Part shown: positions 53,647-61,303 of the stretch, piece after piece
Numbering within the stretch: the first letter of the stretch is position 1
Layout: each line of letters starts with the position of its first letter
Assembly (NCBI GenBank): GCA_036644995.1
Contig: JAVXOZ010000007.1
Location: 16,518 to 80,517, forward strand
Length of the DNA: 64,000 nucleotides
Direction of reading: 5' to 3'
Source of the DNA: Cryptoclostridium sp036644995
Lineage (GTDB): Bacteria > Bacillota > Dehalobacteriia > UBA7702
Notes under the pieces: model-generated
Told to the model about the DNA's origin: nothing
Seen by the model: only the letters and a program-made list of their open reading frames with translations
The model's database searches: none
Made by a program: the position numbers and the translations under genes

Positions 53647-54432
53647 ATGTTGAGTATTAGGAATCTTGAAATTCAATATAAGCAAAATAAACCTGCGGTG
53701 TGGGATTTTTCCTTAGATGTAAACCCCGGGGAAATTGTTGGTATTGTGGGGGAAAGCGGCAGTGGTAAAACTTCGGTAATCAGAGGTATCATGGGTCTTT
53801 TATCCTCAGGTGGAAAAATAGTTCATGGGGATATTTTATTGGGTGATAAATCTCTGAAGGCTTTTTCCCATGAGGAATGGCGAAAATTTCGGGGCACAGA
53901 AATCTCTATGATATTTCAAGATTCCGGTGCTATAATAAATCCTATTAGGCGTATTAAAAGCCAATATATTGAATATATCCGTACCCACGAAAAAATATCC
54001 AAAAAAGCTGCTTTTACAAAAGCAGTGGAAATGCTGGAAAAAATGCAACTGCCCAATGGGGAAAATATTATGAATTGCTATTCTTTTCAATTAAGCGGCG
54101 GTATGCGCCAGCGTGTGGGTATAGCCATGGCTATGACCTTTCAGCCACGCATTCTTTTAGCAGATGAACCCACCAGTGCCTTAGACGTTACCACCCAGGC
54201 TCAAATAGTGAAACAGATGATGGCTTTACGCCGTGATTTCAATACCTCCATTATTGTGGTAACTCACAATTTAGGGGTAGCCGCCTATATGGCTGATAAA
54301 ATAGTGGTGATGAAAGAAGGGCGAATTGTAGATTGTGGCACAGCCGAGGAAATCCTTCACAATCCCTGTAATGAATACACCAAGGAATTATTGGCTTCTG
54401 TGCCAACATTGGATGGAGAACGCTATGTTTGA
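53647..54432 (+). CDS. Opp/Nik-type ABC transporter ATPase, first subunit (NikD/DppD-like)
   Basis: Energises the importer. 261 residues with Walker A GESGSGKTS, signature LSGGMRQRVGIAMAM, Walker B ILLADEPTSALDV and switch His in VVTHNLG. It lacks most of the C-terminal oligo_HPY extension, giving a NikD-like length rather than the roughly 330 of DppD. Its end overlaps the start of the next ATPase gene. Confidence 0.93.
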   Translation: MLSIRNLEIQYKQNKPAVWDFSLDVNPGEIVGIVGESGSGKTSVIRGIMGLLSSGGKIVHGDILLGDKSLKAFSHEEWRKFRGTEISMIFQDSGAIINPIRRIKSQYIEYIRTHEKISKKAAFTKAVEMLEKMQLPNGENIMNCYSFQLSGGMRQRVGIAMAMTFQPRILLADEPTSALDVTTQAQIVKQMMALRRDFNTSIIVVTHNLGVAAYMADKIVVMKEGRIVDCGTAEEILHNPCNEYTKELLASVPTLDGERYV

Positions 54433-55405
54433 ACAGGAAAACTTAGTTTTAGAAACAAAAAATATTACCAAGGAATATCATAGTGCTCACCATGGAATAT
54501 TAACTGCCTGTGATAATGTTTCTCTGGAGTTTTTTAAAGGACAAACCTTGGGAGTGGTGGGGGAGAGCGGTTGCGGCAAAAGTACCTTTATGCGGATTTT
54601 AGTGGGTTTGGAAACCCCAACCCAAGGTGAGGCTCTTTATCGTGGTGGGAATATTTTAAATCTCAAGGGCGAGGCAAAACGCTTAAATTGTCGCAATATT
54701 CAAATGGTTTTTCAAGACCCTACGGGGTCTTTTAATCCTAAAATGAAGGTGCGTGATATAATTTCCGAGCCTTTGTTAAATTTCGGCTTAATTACCAAAG
54801 GTGAGGTTGAAGCCGTGGCAAGGGAGTATTTAAAAATGGTGGAACTGCCCGGAGATTTTCTCAATCGCTATCCCCATAATATGAGTGGCGGTGAAAGGCA
54901 AAGGGTGGGCATAGCCAGAGCACTGACATTGGAGCCGAAAATAATCATTTGCGATGAGGCTACTTCGGCTTTGGATGTTTCGGTGCAAAAAAACATAATA
55001 GAATTGATTACAAAAATTCAACGAGAAAAAAATATTGCCATGGGTTTTATTTGCCATGATATTGCCTTGATTACCCAAGTTTCCCATGAAGTTGCGGTGA
55101 TGTATCTTGGCAATATTGTGGAAATATTATCGGGAAATAATTTTAAAAAAAATGCCTTGCATCCTTATACCAAGGCTTTAATTGATTCTATTTTTCATCT
55201 AAATATGGATTTTAGTCAAGAGATAAAAAGCCTTAAAGGTGAAGTTCCCAATGGTTTAGATATGGTATATGGCTGCCCCTTTGTGAATCGCTGCGAAAGT
55301 TGTTTGGAAATTTGCCATCAAAAAAAACCAACTTTGCAAACCGTTAATGGGCGGCACAAAGTGGCGTGTCATTTATTTAATGGAGAAAATAATAATGGGA
55401 ACTGA
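54425..55405 (+). CDS. Opp/Nik-type ABC transporter ATPase, second subunit (NikE/DppF-like)
   Basis: Second ATPase, 326 residues: Walker A GESGCGKST, MSGGERQRVGIARAL, IICDEATSALDVS and a C-terminal oligopeptide-type extension with cysteines in GCPFVNRCESCLEIC and VACHLF. Several Cys residues there could bind an iron-sulfur cluster, as reported for some family members. I start at ATG 54425 behind GGAG, overlapping the preceding gene by eight bases. The frame remains open upstream, but that part shadows the other ATPase gene. Confidence 0.92.
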   Translation: MFEQENLVLETKNITKEYHSAHHGILTACDNVSLEFFKGQTLGVVGESGCGKSTFMRILVGLETPTQGEALYRGGNILNLKGEAKRLNCRNIQMVFQDPTGSFNPKMKVRDIISEPLLNFGLITKGEVEAVAREYLKMVELPGDFLNRYPHNMSGGERQRVGIARALTLEPKIIICDEATSALDVSVQKNIIELITKIQREKNIAMGFICHDIALITQVSHEVAVMYLGNIVEILSGNNFKKNALHPYTKALIDSIFHLNMDFSQEIKSLKGEVPNGLDMVYGCPFVNRCESCLEICHQKKPTLQTVNGRHKVACHLFNGENNNGN

Positions 55406-56750
55406 TTTCACCCAAGGCAAAATTGGCAAAAACCTTTTTTTCTTTACATTACCCCTATTGTTGAGCAGTCTGATTCAGCAGCTTTACGGTACGGTTAATT
55501 TAATTATTGTAGGAAAATTTTTAGGCACAAAATCCTGTGCAGCGGTGGGGGCAAGTGATTTAATTATTACTTGCCTTATTGGTTTTTTTTACGGCATGGC
55601 GGTAGGTGCCAATGTAGTGGCAGCCCATCTCATAGGGGAAAATGCTCAAGGAAAACTGAAAAAACTCATTGAAACAGTGGTAATTTTAGGCTTTGTAGGT
55701 GGCATTATCCTGATGCTCATAGGGTTTTTTCTTGCTCCTACAATTTTAACATTTATGGGTACACCTGATTCCATTTTAGCCATTGCCGTAAGATACCTGC
55801 GAATTTATATGCTCAGCATGGTTCCCATTGTGGTTTATAATCTTGGTTCGGGGATTTTAAGAGCCATGGGTGATGGCAAATATCCAATGTATTTTCAACT
55901 GGCAGGTGGTCTTTTTAACGTGGGAGCAGGTTTACTATTGGTGGGTGTATTAAATATGGGGATTGAAGCTGTGGCATTTGTAACTTTTCTTTCTCAATCC
56001 CTTGCTTTGTTTTTGCTTTTGAGACATTTTCACCATTTTCCATCTTCAGTATCCTTGGCTCTGATACCCAAGTACTTTGAAAAAGCGTTATTTAGAAAGA
56101 TTTTACAAATTGGGATTCCCGCAGGTGTTCAGTCAATATTAATTACCCTTTCAAATATTTTAATTCAAGTTAAAATAAATGGTTTCGGTGTTGATGCCAT
56201 TGCGGCATTTGCCGGATACTTTAAAATTGAAATGATTTTGTATTTGCCTATTCTTGCCTTGGGTCAAGGTGTGGTTTCTTTTGTGGGGCAAAATTACGGT
56301 GCAGGGCAAATTGGCAGGATAAAAAAAGGAGTGCTGCTTTCTATGGTTTTCGGCACCTTGGAAACCTTGGTTTTAAGCGGTGTTTTGCTAATAGGTGGAG
56401 AATATGTTTTTGGACTTTTCTCATCCAATGAAAAGGTTATTGCCATGGGTATTGAGGTAATGACAATAACTTTTCCTTTTTATTTTCTTTATGTAATTTT
56501 GGAATGTGTAAGTGGGGAATTGCGGGGCATAGCAAGGGCTTTTGCTCCCATGGTAATTACCTTGGTAAGCTTTTGCCTAATTCGGATATCACTATTGCTG
56601 TGGTTTTTATCTTTTAGTCATAAGCTAACCTCTGTTGCCGCAACGTATCCCTTAACTTGGTTTTTGGCAGCAGTAGCGTTGATAATCTATCGCCGTTTAA
56701 TTTATTCTCCAAGAATCCCCAAATTATTGCAAAAAAATCCTCAACTTTAG
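55395..56750 (+). CDS. MATE family multidrug/metabolite efflux transporter
   Basis: A 451-residue membrane protein with about 12 helices and the MatE repeats: GKNLFFFTLPLLLSSLIQQL, GTKSCAAVGASDLIITCLIG, IYMLSMVPIVVYNLGSGIL and, in the second half, ILQIGIPAGVQSILITLSN. Exports organic cations or metabolites by Na+ or H+ antiport. It overlaps the ATPase gene and so belongs to the riboswitch operon. An exporter in an import operon is striking: export and recovery of a small chelator would explain it, but no substrate is shown. Confidence 0.9.
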   Translation: MGTDFTQGKIGKNLFFFTLPLLLSSLIQQLYGTVNLIIVGKFLGTKSCAAVGASDLIITCLIGFFYGMAVGANVVAAHLIGENAQGKLKKLIETVVILGFVGGIILMLIGFFLAPTILTFMGTPDSILAIAVRYLRIYMLSMVPIVVYNLGSGILRAMGDGKYPMYFQLAGGLFNVGAGLLLVGVLNMGIEAVAFVTFLSQSLALFLLLRHFHHFPSSVSLALIPKYFEKALFRKILQIGIPAGVQSILITLSNILIQVKINGFGVDAIAAFAGYFKIEMILYLPILALGQGVVSFVGQNYGAGQIGRIKKGVLLSMVFGTLETLVLSGVLLIGGEYVFGLFSSNEKVIAMGIEVMTITFPFYFLYVILECVSGELRGIARAFAPMVITLVSFCLIRISLLLWFLSFSHKLTSVAATYPLTWFLAAVALIIYRRLIYSPRIPKLLQKNPQL

Positions 56751-56824
56751 CAGGGAACTATATTATTAGAGTAAGTGTATAAGAAATTTTGCCAATTTGT
56801 TCAAATAAACTTTTAAATAATTAT

Positions 56825-56951
56825 TTAGGCTGTTGATAAAGTCTGATATTCGGCAAAATACCTTCCCATGGATTGCTTATGTTCATATAGGTACATAAGC
56901 AGCCGCAACTCAGGTAGTTTTACCGAATCTAAACCTTTCTTAACAGCCTAA
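56825..56951. repeat. MITE-like palindrome, copy B (best preserved)
   Basis: 127 bp beginning TTAGGCTGTTGATAAAG and ending CTTTCTTAACAGCCTAA, an imperfect inverted repeat along almost its whole length (CGGCAAAAT pairs with the GTTTTACCG region; TTGCTTATG with CATAAGCAG around the loop TTCATATAGGTA). Non-coding. It follows the MATE gene and could serve as its transcription end. Confidence 0.85.
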
Positions 56952-57134
56952 CATCTTGGTAAAAAACTATGTTTTTTTAGAATCTGAATTATTACATATT
57001 ACTCTTGTTTTCTATATATACAAACGTGGTAGTCTAAAATAAATTGGCATTTTACAATGGTTTTACAATTTAAAACCTATAAATACCAGTAAATACCTAT
57101 AAATTGCCATGATAATTAAAAATTTGGATAAAGT

Positions 57135-57170
57135 AAAACACCTGTTAAACCGAAGTTTAACAGGTGTTTT
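57135..57170 (-). terminator. Terminator of tRNA-Cys
   Basis: AAAACACCTGTTAAAC / GTTTAACAGGTGTTTT around CGAA: a 16-bp perfect stem with a tetraloop. It lies directly after the tRNA 3' end on the - strand and has T runs in both directions. Confidence 0.9.
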
Positions 57171-57173
57171 GTT

Positions 57174-57248
57174 TGGAGGCGCTGTCCGGATTTGAACCGG
57201 AGCATAAAGGATTTGCAGTCCTCTGCCTTACCGCTTGGCTACAGCGCC
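57174..57248 (-). tRNA. tRNA-Cys (anticodon GCA)
   Basis: Read on the - strand: acceptor GGCGCTG / CAGCGCC, D-arm GCCAAGCGGTAAGGC, anticodon loop CTGCAAA giving GCA, T-arm GGTTCAAATCC, discriminator T and encoded CCA. 75 bases. Confidence 0.96.
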
Positions 57249-57352
57249 ATTTTTAAGTTACTCGGCTTAACCAGCCGCTTTAATATAATAACATAAACTA
57301 AATGAGATTTCAAGTCTTAATTTCATTTTTTTTAAATTTATTTTTTTAATCT

Positions 57353-57381
57353 GTATATTTTTTGTAATATAGGCAAAAATA
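57353..57381 (+). promoter_or_regulatory. Possible sigma-G-type promoter of sleB
   Basis: GTATA (57353-57357), 16 bases, then CAAAAATA (57374-57381) resembles the forespore sigma-G pattern (GYATA ... CATAMTA). The -10 match is imperfect, but forespore expression is what sleB needs. Confidence 0.4.
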
Positions 57382-57409
57382 ATGAAAATAAATCTTTGAG
57401 GAGGTTTTT

Positions 57410-57910
57410 ATGATAAAACCCATAAAGCTAATTATTTGCCTTTCGCTTTTTCTTATTTTAGCGGTTTATATTTGTTTTGATGATATTGTAATCCAAGAAA
57501 AAGCCAATGCCCAAGAGGAAATCAGCGCCACAGCGGCATCGGGTCAGAGTATGTCATATAATGACCAAGTATCACTTTTGGCTCGTGCTATTCATGCTGA
57601 AGCAGAGGCTGAGCCTTATGTGGGCAAAGTGGCAGTGGGTGCAGTGCTTTTAAACAGAGTGGATAATTCCCAATTTCCCAAAACTCTAAGCGGTGTGGTT
57701 TATGAAGCCAGTGCTTTGGAATCTGTAAGCAATGGCAGAATGAACAGCACAGCAGGGCAGGATTCTAAAAAAGCGGCACAGGCTGCTATTAACGGTTGGG
57801 ACCCCACCTATGGTTCACTATTTTTTTGGAACCCCTATAAAAAAGTTAACAAATGGGTTTGGACCCGTGAAATTACGGTGCAATATGGCAAGCACGTTTT
57901 TGCCAAATAA
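57410..57910 (+). CDS. sleB: Spore cortex-lytic enzyme SleB (cell wall hydrolase)
   Basis: Degrades spore cortex peptidoglycan during germination. The 166-residue protein has an N-terminal hydrophobic export segment (about 7-23) and the hydrolase_2 domain (LLARAIHAEAEAEPYVGKVA, VGAVLLNRVDNSQFP, then the C-terminal region with FFWNPYKKVNKWVW). The catalytic Glu is in RAIHAEAEAE. It lacks the N-terminal peptidoglycan-binding domain found in Bacillus SleB, and so is a short form. The ypeB partner follows after 10 bases. Confidence 0.9.
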   Translation: MIKPIKLIICLSLFLILAVYICFDDIVIQEKANAQEEISATAASGQSMSYNDQVSLLARAIHAEAEAEPYVGKVAVGAVLLNRVDNSQFPKTLSGVVYEASALESVSNGRMNSTAGQDSKKAAQAAINGWDPTYGSLFFWNPYKKVNKWVWTREITVQYGKHVFAK

Positions 57911-57920
57911 GGAGTAAGAT

Positions 57921-59267
57921 ATGAAAAAAAATAATTTAATGGCTTTTTTGGTTATTCTTACGGTAATTGGCTTTGGCTGGGGGTTTTATCAAGCATCGGG
58001 AAATCAGCACAGTGAAGCTACTTTGGAAAATATAAGAAGCAGAGCTTTTTACGACCTCATAGATTCCGTGGAAAAACTCTCGGTGCTATCCGCCAAAACC
58101 TTGGTTTCCCATGATGATAGTATAAAAGCTCAATTATTTTCAGAGCTTAATACTGAAGCATATGTGGCACAGGAGAATTTATGCCAATTACCCATTTACC
58201 ACAATTCACTTTTGCGTACGGAAAAATTCTTAAACCAAATGGGGAATTTTTCTTTTGCCCTGCATAATAAAGCTGCGGATAATAAAGAAATTACTCCTGA
58301 GGAAATAAATTCCCTGATTTCTTTAAATAAAGAAGTTGAAAAACTTTCTGTTTCCCTACATTCCCTTGCCAATAATAACGAAAATCCATTTTCCCAAGCA
58401 GCGGTGAAAGCAGGGGCAAAGCAAATAGCCAAAAACAAACTCAGCCAATCCGGTGCGGCATACACCACCTTATCTTCAATATCCACGGATTTAGAAGAAG
58501 TGCCGAGTTTAACATATGATGGTCCTTTTTCCGATGAACTGGAAAATGTGGGTACTTTGAAATTAGATGGTGAAATTGTGGAATGGCACACCGCTTTAGA
58601 CACTGCTAAAACTTTATTGGGTAGTGAATACGTTTATAAAGCCTACGGCAAAAGCAGTGAAAATGCAGGAATAACCGTATATTCAGTTTCTGTGGCAAAC
58701 AAAAAAGGTGTAAATATCGGTTATTTGGATATCTCTCGCAGCGGTGGTTTCCCTGTGCAATACACAGCCAACGAGCCCAGAGGTAATGAAAAAATTACTA
58801 TCAATCAAGGGATTTCTTTGGCAGAAGAATTTATCAAAAAAACCTGTTATAAAAACATGGTATCTTCTTATTATATTGTGGAGGATAATATTTTAACACT
58901 GAATTTTCTCTATAATGAAAATAATGTTTCGGTTTATCCGGATATGATAAAGGTATCTGTGGATCTTACAAACAAAAAAATAGCAGGGTTTGACTGTAAA
59001 ACCTATTTAAAAAATCATAAAGAAAGGGATTATAAAGAGATGATTATTTCCCCGGAAGAAGCACGGAGCAAATTGGGTGCAAATATTGAAACATTTTCCG
59101 AACAAATTGTAATAATCCCTCTTAAAAGTGGCAAGGAAGCACTGTGCTACGAATATAAGATTAAAGAAAACAATCATGAGTATTTGATATATATTAATGC
59201 TACCACAGGCAGGGAGGAAAATATCCTCACCCTTGTTACCACAGATAAGGGAACATTGACCTTATAA
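57921..59267 (+). CDS. ypeB: Germination protein YpeB
   Basis: Holds and protects SleB in the dormant spore. The 448-residue protein has an N-terminal membrane anchor (residues 5-25), a helical N-terminal half (TLENIRSRAFYDLIDSVEKL, SVLSAKTLVSHDD) and two to three PepSY-like domains in the C-terminal half (WHTALDTAKTLLGSEYVYKA, QGISLAEEFIKKTCYKNM, ISPEEARSKLGANIETFSE). The sleB-ypeB pair is a firm sign that the host makes endospores. Confidence 0.92.
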   Translation: MKKNNLMAFLVILTVIGFGWGFYQASGNQHSEATLENIRSRAFYDLIDSVEKLSVLSAKTLVSHDDSIKAQLFSELNTEAYVAQENLCQLPIYHNSLLRTEKFLNQMGNFSFALHNKAADNKEITPEEINSLISLNKEVEKLSVSLHSLANNNENPFSQAAVKAGAKQIAKNKLSQSGAAYTTLSSISTDLEEVPSLTYDGPFSDELENVGTLKLDGEIVEWHTALDTAKTLLGSEYVYKAYGKSSENAGITVYSVSVANKKGVNIGYLDISRSGGFPVQYTANEPRGNEKITINQGISLAEEFIKKTCYKNMVSSYYIVEDNILTLNFLYNENNVSVYPDMIKVSVDLTNKKIAGFDCKTYLKNHKERDYKEMIISPEEARSKLGANIETFSEQIVIIPLKSGKEALCYEYKIKENNHEYLIYINATTGREENILTLVTTDKGTLTL

Positions 59268-59317
59268 AACTTTTTTTAATAAAATTAAAAAAAATACTAA
59301 AAAGTTTAAAAAAACAC

Positions 59318-59346
59318 TTGCAAATTGTAAAAAGATATGATAACAT
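59318..59346 (+). promoter_or_regulatory. Promoter of tRNA-Leu
   Basis: TTGCAA (59318-59323), 17 bases, TAACAT (59341-59346), with the tRNA starting 11 bases later. The -10 is imperfect. Confidence 0.55.
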
Positions 59347-59356
59347 ATTCTTCAGT

Positions 59357-59445
59357 GCCGGAGTGGCGGAACTGGCAGACGCCCGGGACTTAAAATCCCG
59401 TGGGTAGCGATACCCGTACCGGTTCGACCCCGGTCTCCGGCACCA
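59357..59445 (+). tRNA. tRNA-Leu (anticodon UAA)
   Basis: 89 bases with a long variable arm (GTGGGTAGCGATACCCGT), acceptor GCCGGAG / CTCCGGC, anticodon loop CTTAAAA giving TAA, T-arm GGTTCGACCC and encoded CCA. Confidence 0.96.
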
Positions 59446-59481
59446 AAGAAAGCACCTGTATTATACGGGTGCTTTCTTTGT
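59446..59481 (+). terminator. Terminator of tRNA-Leu
   Basis: AAAGAAAGCACC pairs with GGTGCTTTCTTT around a short inner stem (TGTATTATACG). It follows the CCA end directly. Confidence 0.88.
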
Positions 59482-59673
59482 ATTTATTTAACTGTTTATT
59501 TTAACATTATTTTACTGGTTTTCAGTGATTGCGGTATATTGTGTTTTTTTGAAAATGATATATTAATAAGTAAGATACGGCAGCGGCATGATACCGCTGT
59601 TTTTTTTGAAACAAAAGTGCAGTTTTGTAGATTTTAAGGCTCTTTTTCAATGATTTTTTAAGTGCTATAATAT

Positions 59674-60495
59674 TTATTTTTCTTTGTGGCAGGGCATTAA
59701 AATTTGGGTAATATATTGCTCCATAGAGCTTATAGCCATTTCATTTATGCCTTCCTCATAGCAATAACCGCTGATTTTTAAATTGTTTTCATCCGCAAAA
59801 GCCAGCATTTTTAAATATATTTGGGGTATTTTATCCCAATCTCCCACAGAAAAACCACGGATATAAGTGCCTTTTTCCTTTAAAAATAAGCCTTTTTTCG
59901 AGGCGGGGTTTTTCACTTGGATAAAAAAACAATCGTAATCATCAAAATTGTGGTGGCTGATTTTATCTGTTAAAATCATGCTGCCATAGCTTTTATTATA
60001 TAGCCTATAATCGCTTAATCTTTGGTTGTGCTCCATAAATATCCCCATATCGTTATCATCATAAGTACCGCTTATAGATGGACTGAGCAATAAATATTCC
60101 GCATTGCATTCCACAAGTTCAATTTTATTCAAATCGCTGTTTTCGCACATGGCAAGTTGTTTTTCTTTTTCTGTAAGTAGTTTTCTTATTTCTTTTAAAC
60201 GTTTTATGGTTTCATCTATTTCCGCAGTTTTGGTGCTTATTAGATTTCTAAACTTTTCAGGAGAAGGCTTTTTTATATATTTCATAATATCTTTTATAGA
60301 CATATCCAGCTCACGCAGGGTTAAAAGCATCTCCAAAATTTGGCTTTGGTGATATGTGTAATAGCGATAGCCATTTTCACCTTTTAGCTCGGGTGATAAT
60401 AACCCAATTTCATCGTAATAAAGTAAGGTGCGTTTATTTATATTGTGTAGCTTGGCAAATTGCCCGGCGGTAAATAATATTTTATTATTATCCAT
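59674..60495 (-). CDS. MerR family regulator with a GyrI-like effector domain
   Basis: A 273-residue BltR/BmrR-like regulator: MerR winged helix at the N-terminus (FTAGQFAKLHNINKRTLLYY followed by DEIGLLSPE), a dimerising coiled coil (about 80-115), and a C-terminal effector domain (about 125-270) with the GyrI-like fold (VECNAEYLLLSPSISGTYDD and YIRGFSVGDWDKIPQIYLKM). Such domains bind cationic drugs or small lipophilic compounds. It is divergent from an acetyltransferase gene and a MerR-type promoter lies between them. Confidence 0.92.
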   Translation of the reverse strand: MDNNKILFTAGQFAKLHNINKRTLLYYDEIGLLSPELKGENGYRYYTYHQSQILEMLLTLRELDMSIKDIMKYIKKPSPEKFRNLISTKTAEIDETIKRLKEIRKLLTEKEKQLAMCENSDLNKIELVECNAEYLLLSPSISGTYDDNDMGIFMEHNQRLSDYRLYNKSYGSMILTDKISHHNFDDYDCFFIQVKNPASKKGLFLKEKGTYIRGFSVGDWDKIPQIYLKMLAFADENNLKISGYCYEEGINEMAISSMEQYITQILMPCHKEK

Positions 60496-60511
60496 AATTT
60501 ACATTTCCTTA

Positions 60512-60542
60512 TTGACATTACAGTTACTGTATACTTTATTAT
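60512..60542 (+). promoter_or_regulatory. MerR-type promoter with 19-bp spacer and operator dyad
   Basis: TTGACA (60512-60517) and TATTAT (60537-60542) are separated by 19 bases, the over-long spacing that MerR activators correct by DNA distortion. Between them is the dyad TTACAGT-T-ACTGTAT (core ACAGT/ACTGT). It points toward the acetyltransferase gene. Confidence 0.85.
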
Positions 60543-60585
60543 AGGTAATAGAAGATAATAAGTCAAGAATACGGAGGAAAAAATA

Positions 60586-61212
60586 ATGGCAGAAAATAAT
60601 ATTGAATTTAGACCTATTGAAAAAGCGGATTATAAATATTTGGAAGAAATTATTAAAGATACTTGGGGTTATGAAAGGTTTTGTACCCCTAAAACAGCTA
60701 AAAAACTTTCTCGGGTTTTTCTTGCCAGTTGCCTAACCAACCAAACCTTTACCTTGGTGGCTTTAAATAATCAAGTGCCTGTGGGGGTTATTTTGGGTAA
60801 AAATGAAAAAAAACATCGCAGTAAACTTAAATATCAATTAAGATTGATTACTTCTGTGGTAGGTATGATTTTATCTAAAGAAGGACGCCAAACCGCAGGG
60901 GTATATAAAAATATTGATAAAATAGATAAAGAATTACTTGCGGGCAGTGGTACGGAATTTGATGGAGAGCTTGCTTTTTTTGCTGTACGTTCAGACCAAA
61001 GAGGCAACGGTGTAGGCAAAGTTTTATTTGAAAAATTTAAAGCTTATATGCAGGGAGAAAAAACCAAGAATTTTTACCTGTTTACGGATACTACCTGCAA
61101 TTATGGTTTTTATGAAGCCATGGGCTTAAAGCGGTTGGGGGAAAAGAAATTTAGTTTAAAACCACAATGGAAAGAAGATATTATGTTTTTTATTTATGGT
61201 TGTGAGTTTTAA
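60586..61212 (+). CDS. GNAT family N-acetyltransferase
   Basis: A 208-residue acetyl-CoA-dependent acetyltransferase. Motif A is seen as LAFFAVRSDQRGNGVGKVLF with the pyrophosphate loop RGNGVG; the C-terminal NYGFYEAMGLKRLGEKKF is the usual GNAT beta-bulge region. Soluble. The gene is the probable sole target of the divergent MerR regulator, a layout like bltR-bltD (where BltD acetylates polyamines). Substrate unknown; detoxification of an amine is a fair guess. Start behind GGAGG. Confidence 0.88.
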   Translation: MAENNIEFRPIEKADYKYLEEIIKDTWGYERFCTPKTAKKLSRVFLASCLTNQTFTLVALNNQVPVGVILGKNEKKHRSKLKYQLRLITSVVGMILSKEGRQTAGVYKNIDKIDKELLAGSGTEFDGELAFFAVRSDQRGNGVGKVLFEKFKAYMQGEKTKNFYLFTDTTCNYGFYEAMGLKRLGEKKFSLKPQWKEDIMFFIYGCEF

Positions 61213-61303
61213 AATAAAATAAATAAATTATGTTTCAAAACCCTTAAAATATATGTTATAATTATAAATATTTGTGATATAAATTTTAAAAGGGGTGAAG
61301 ATT

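Noticed and set aside
57410..59267. SleB/YpeB as vegetative wall hydrolase genes
   Set aside because: The conserved sleB-ypeB pair and the possible sigma-G promoter point to spore germination.
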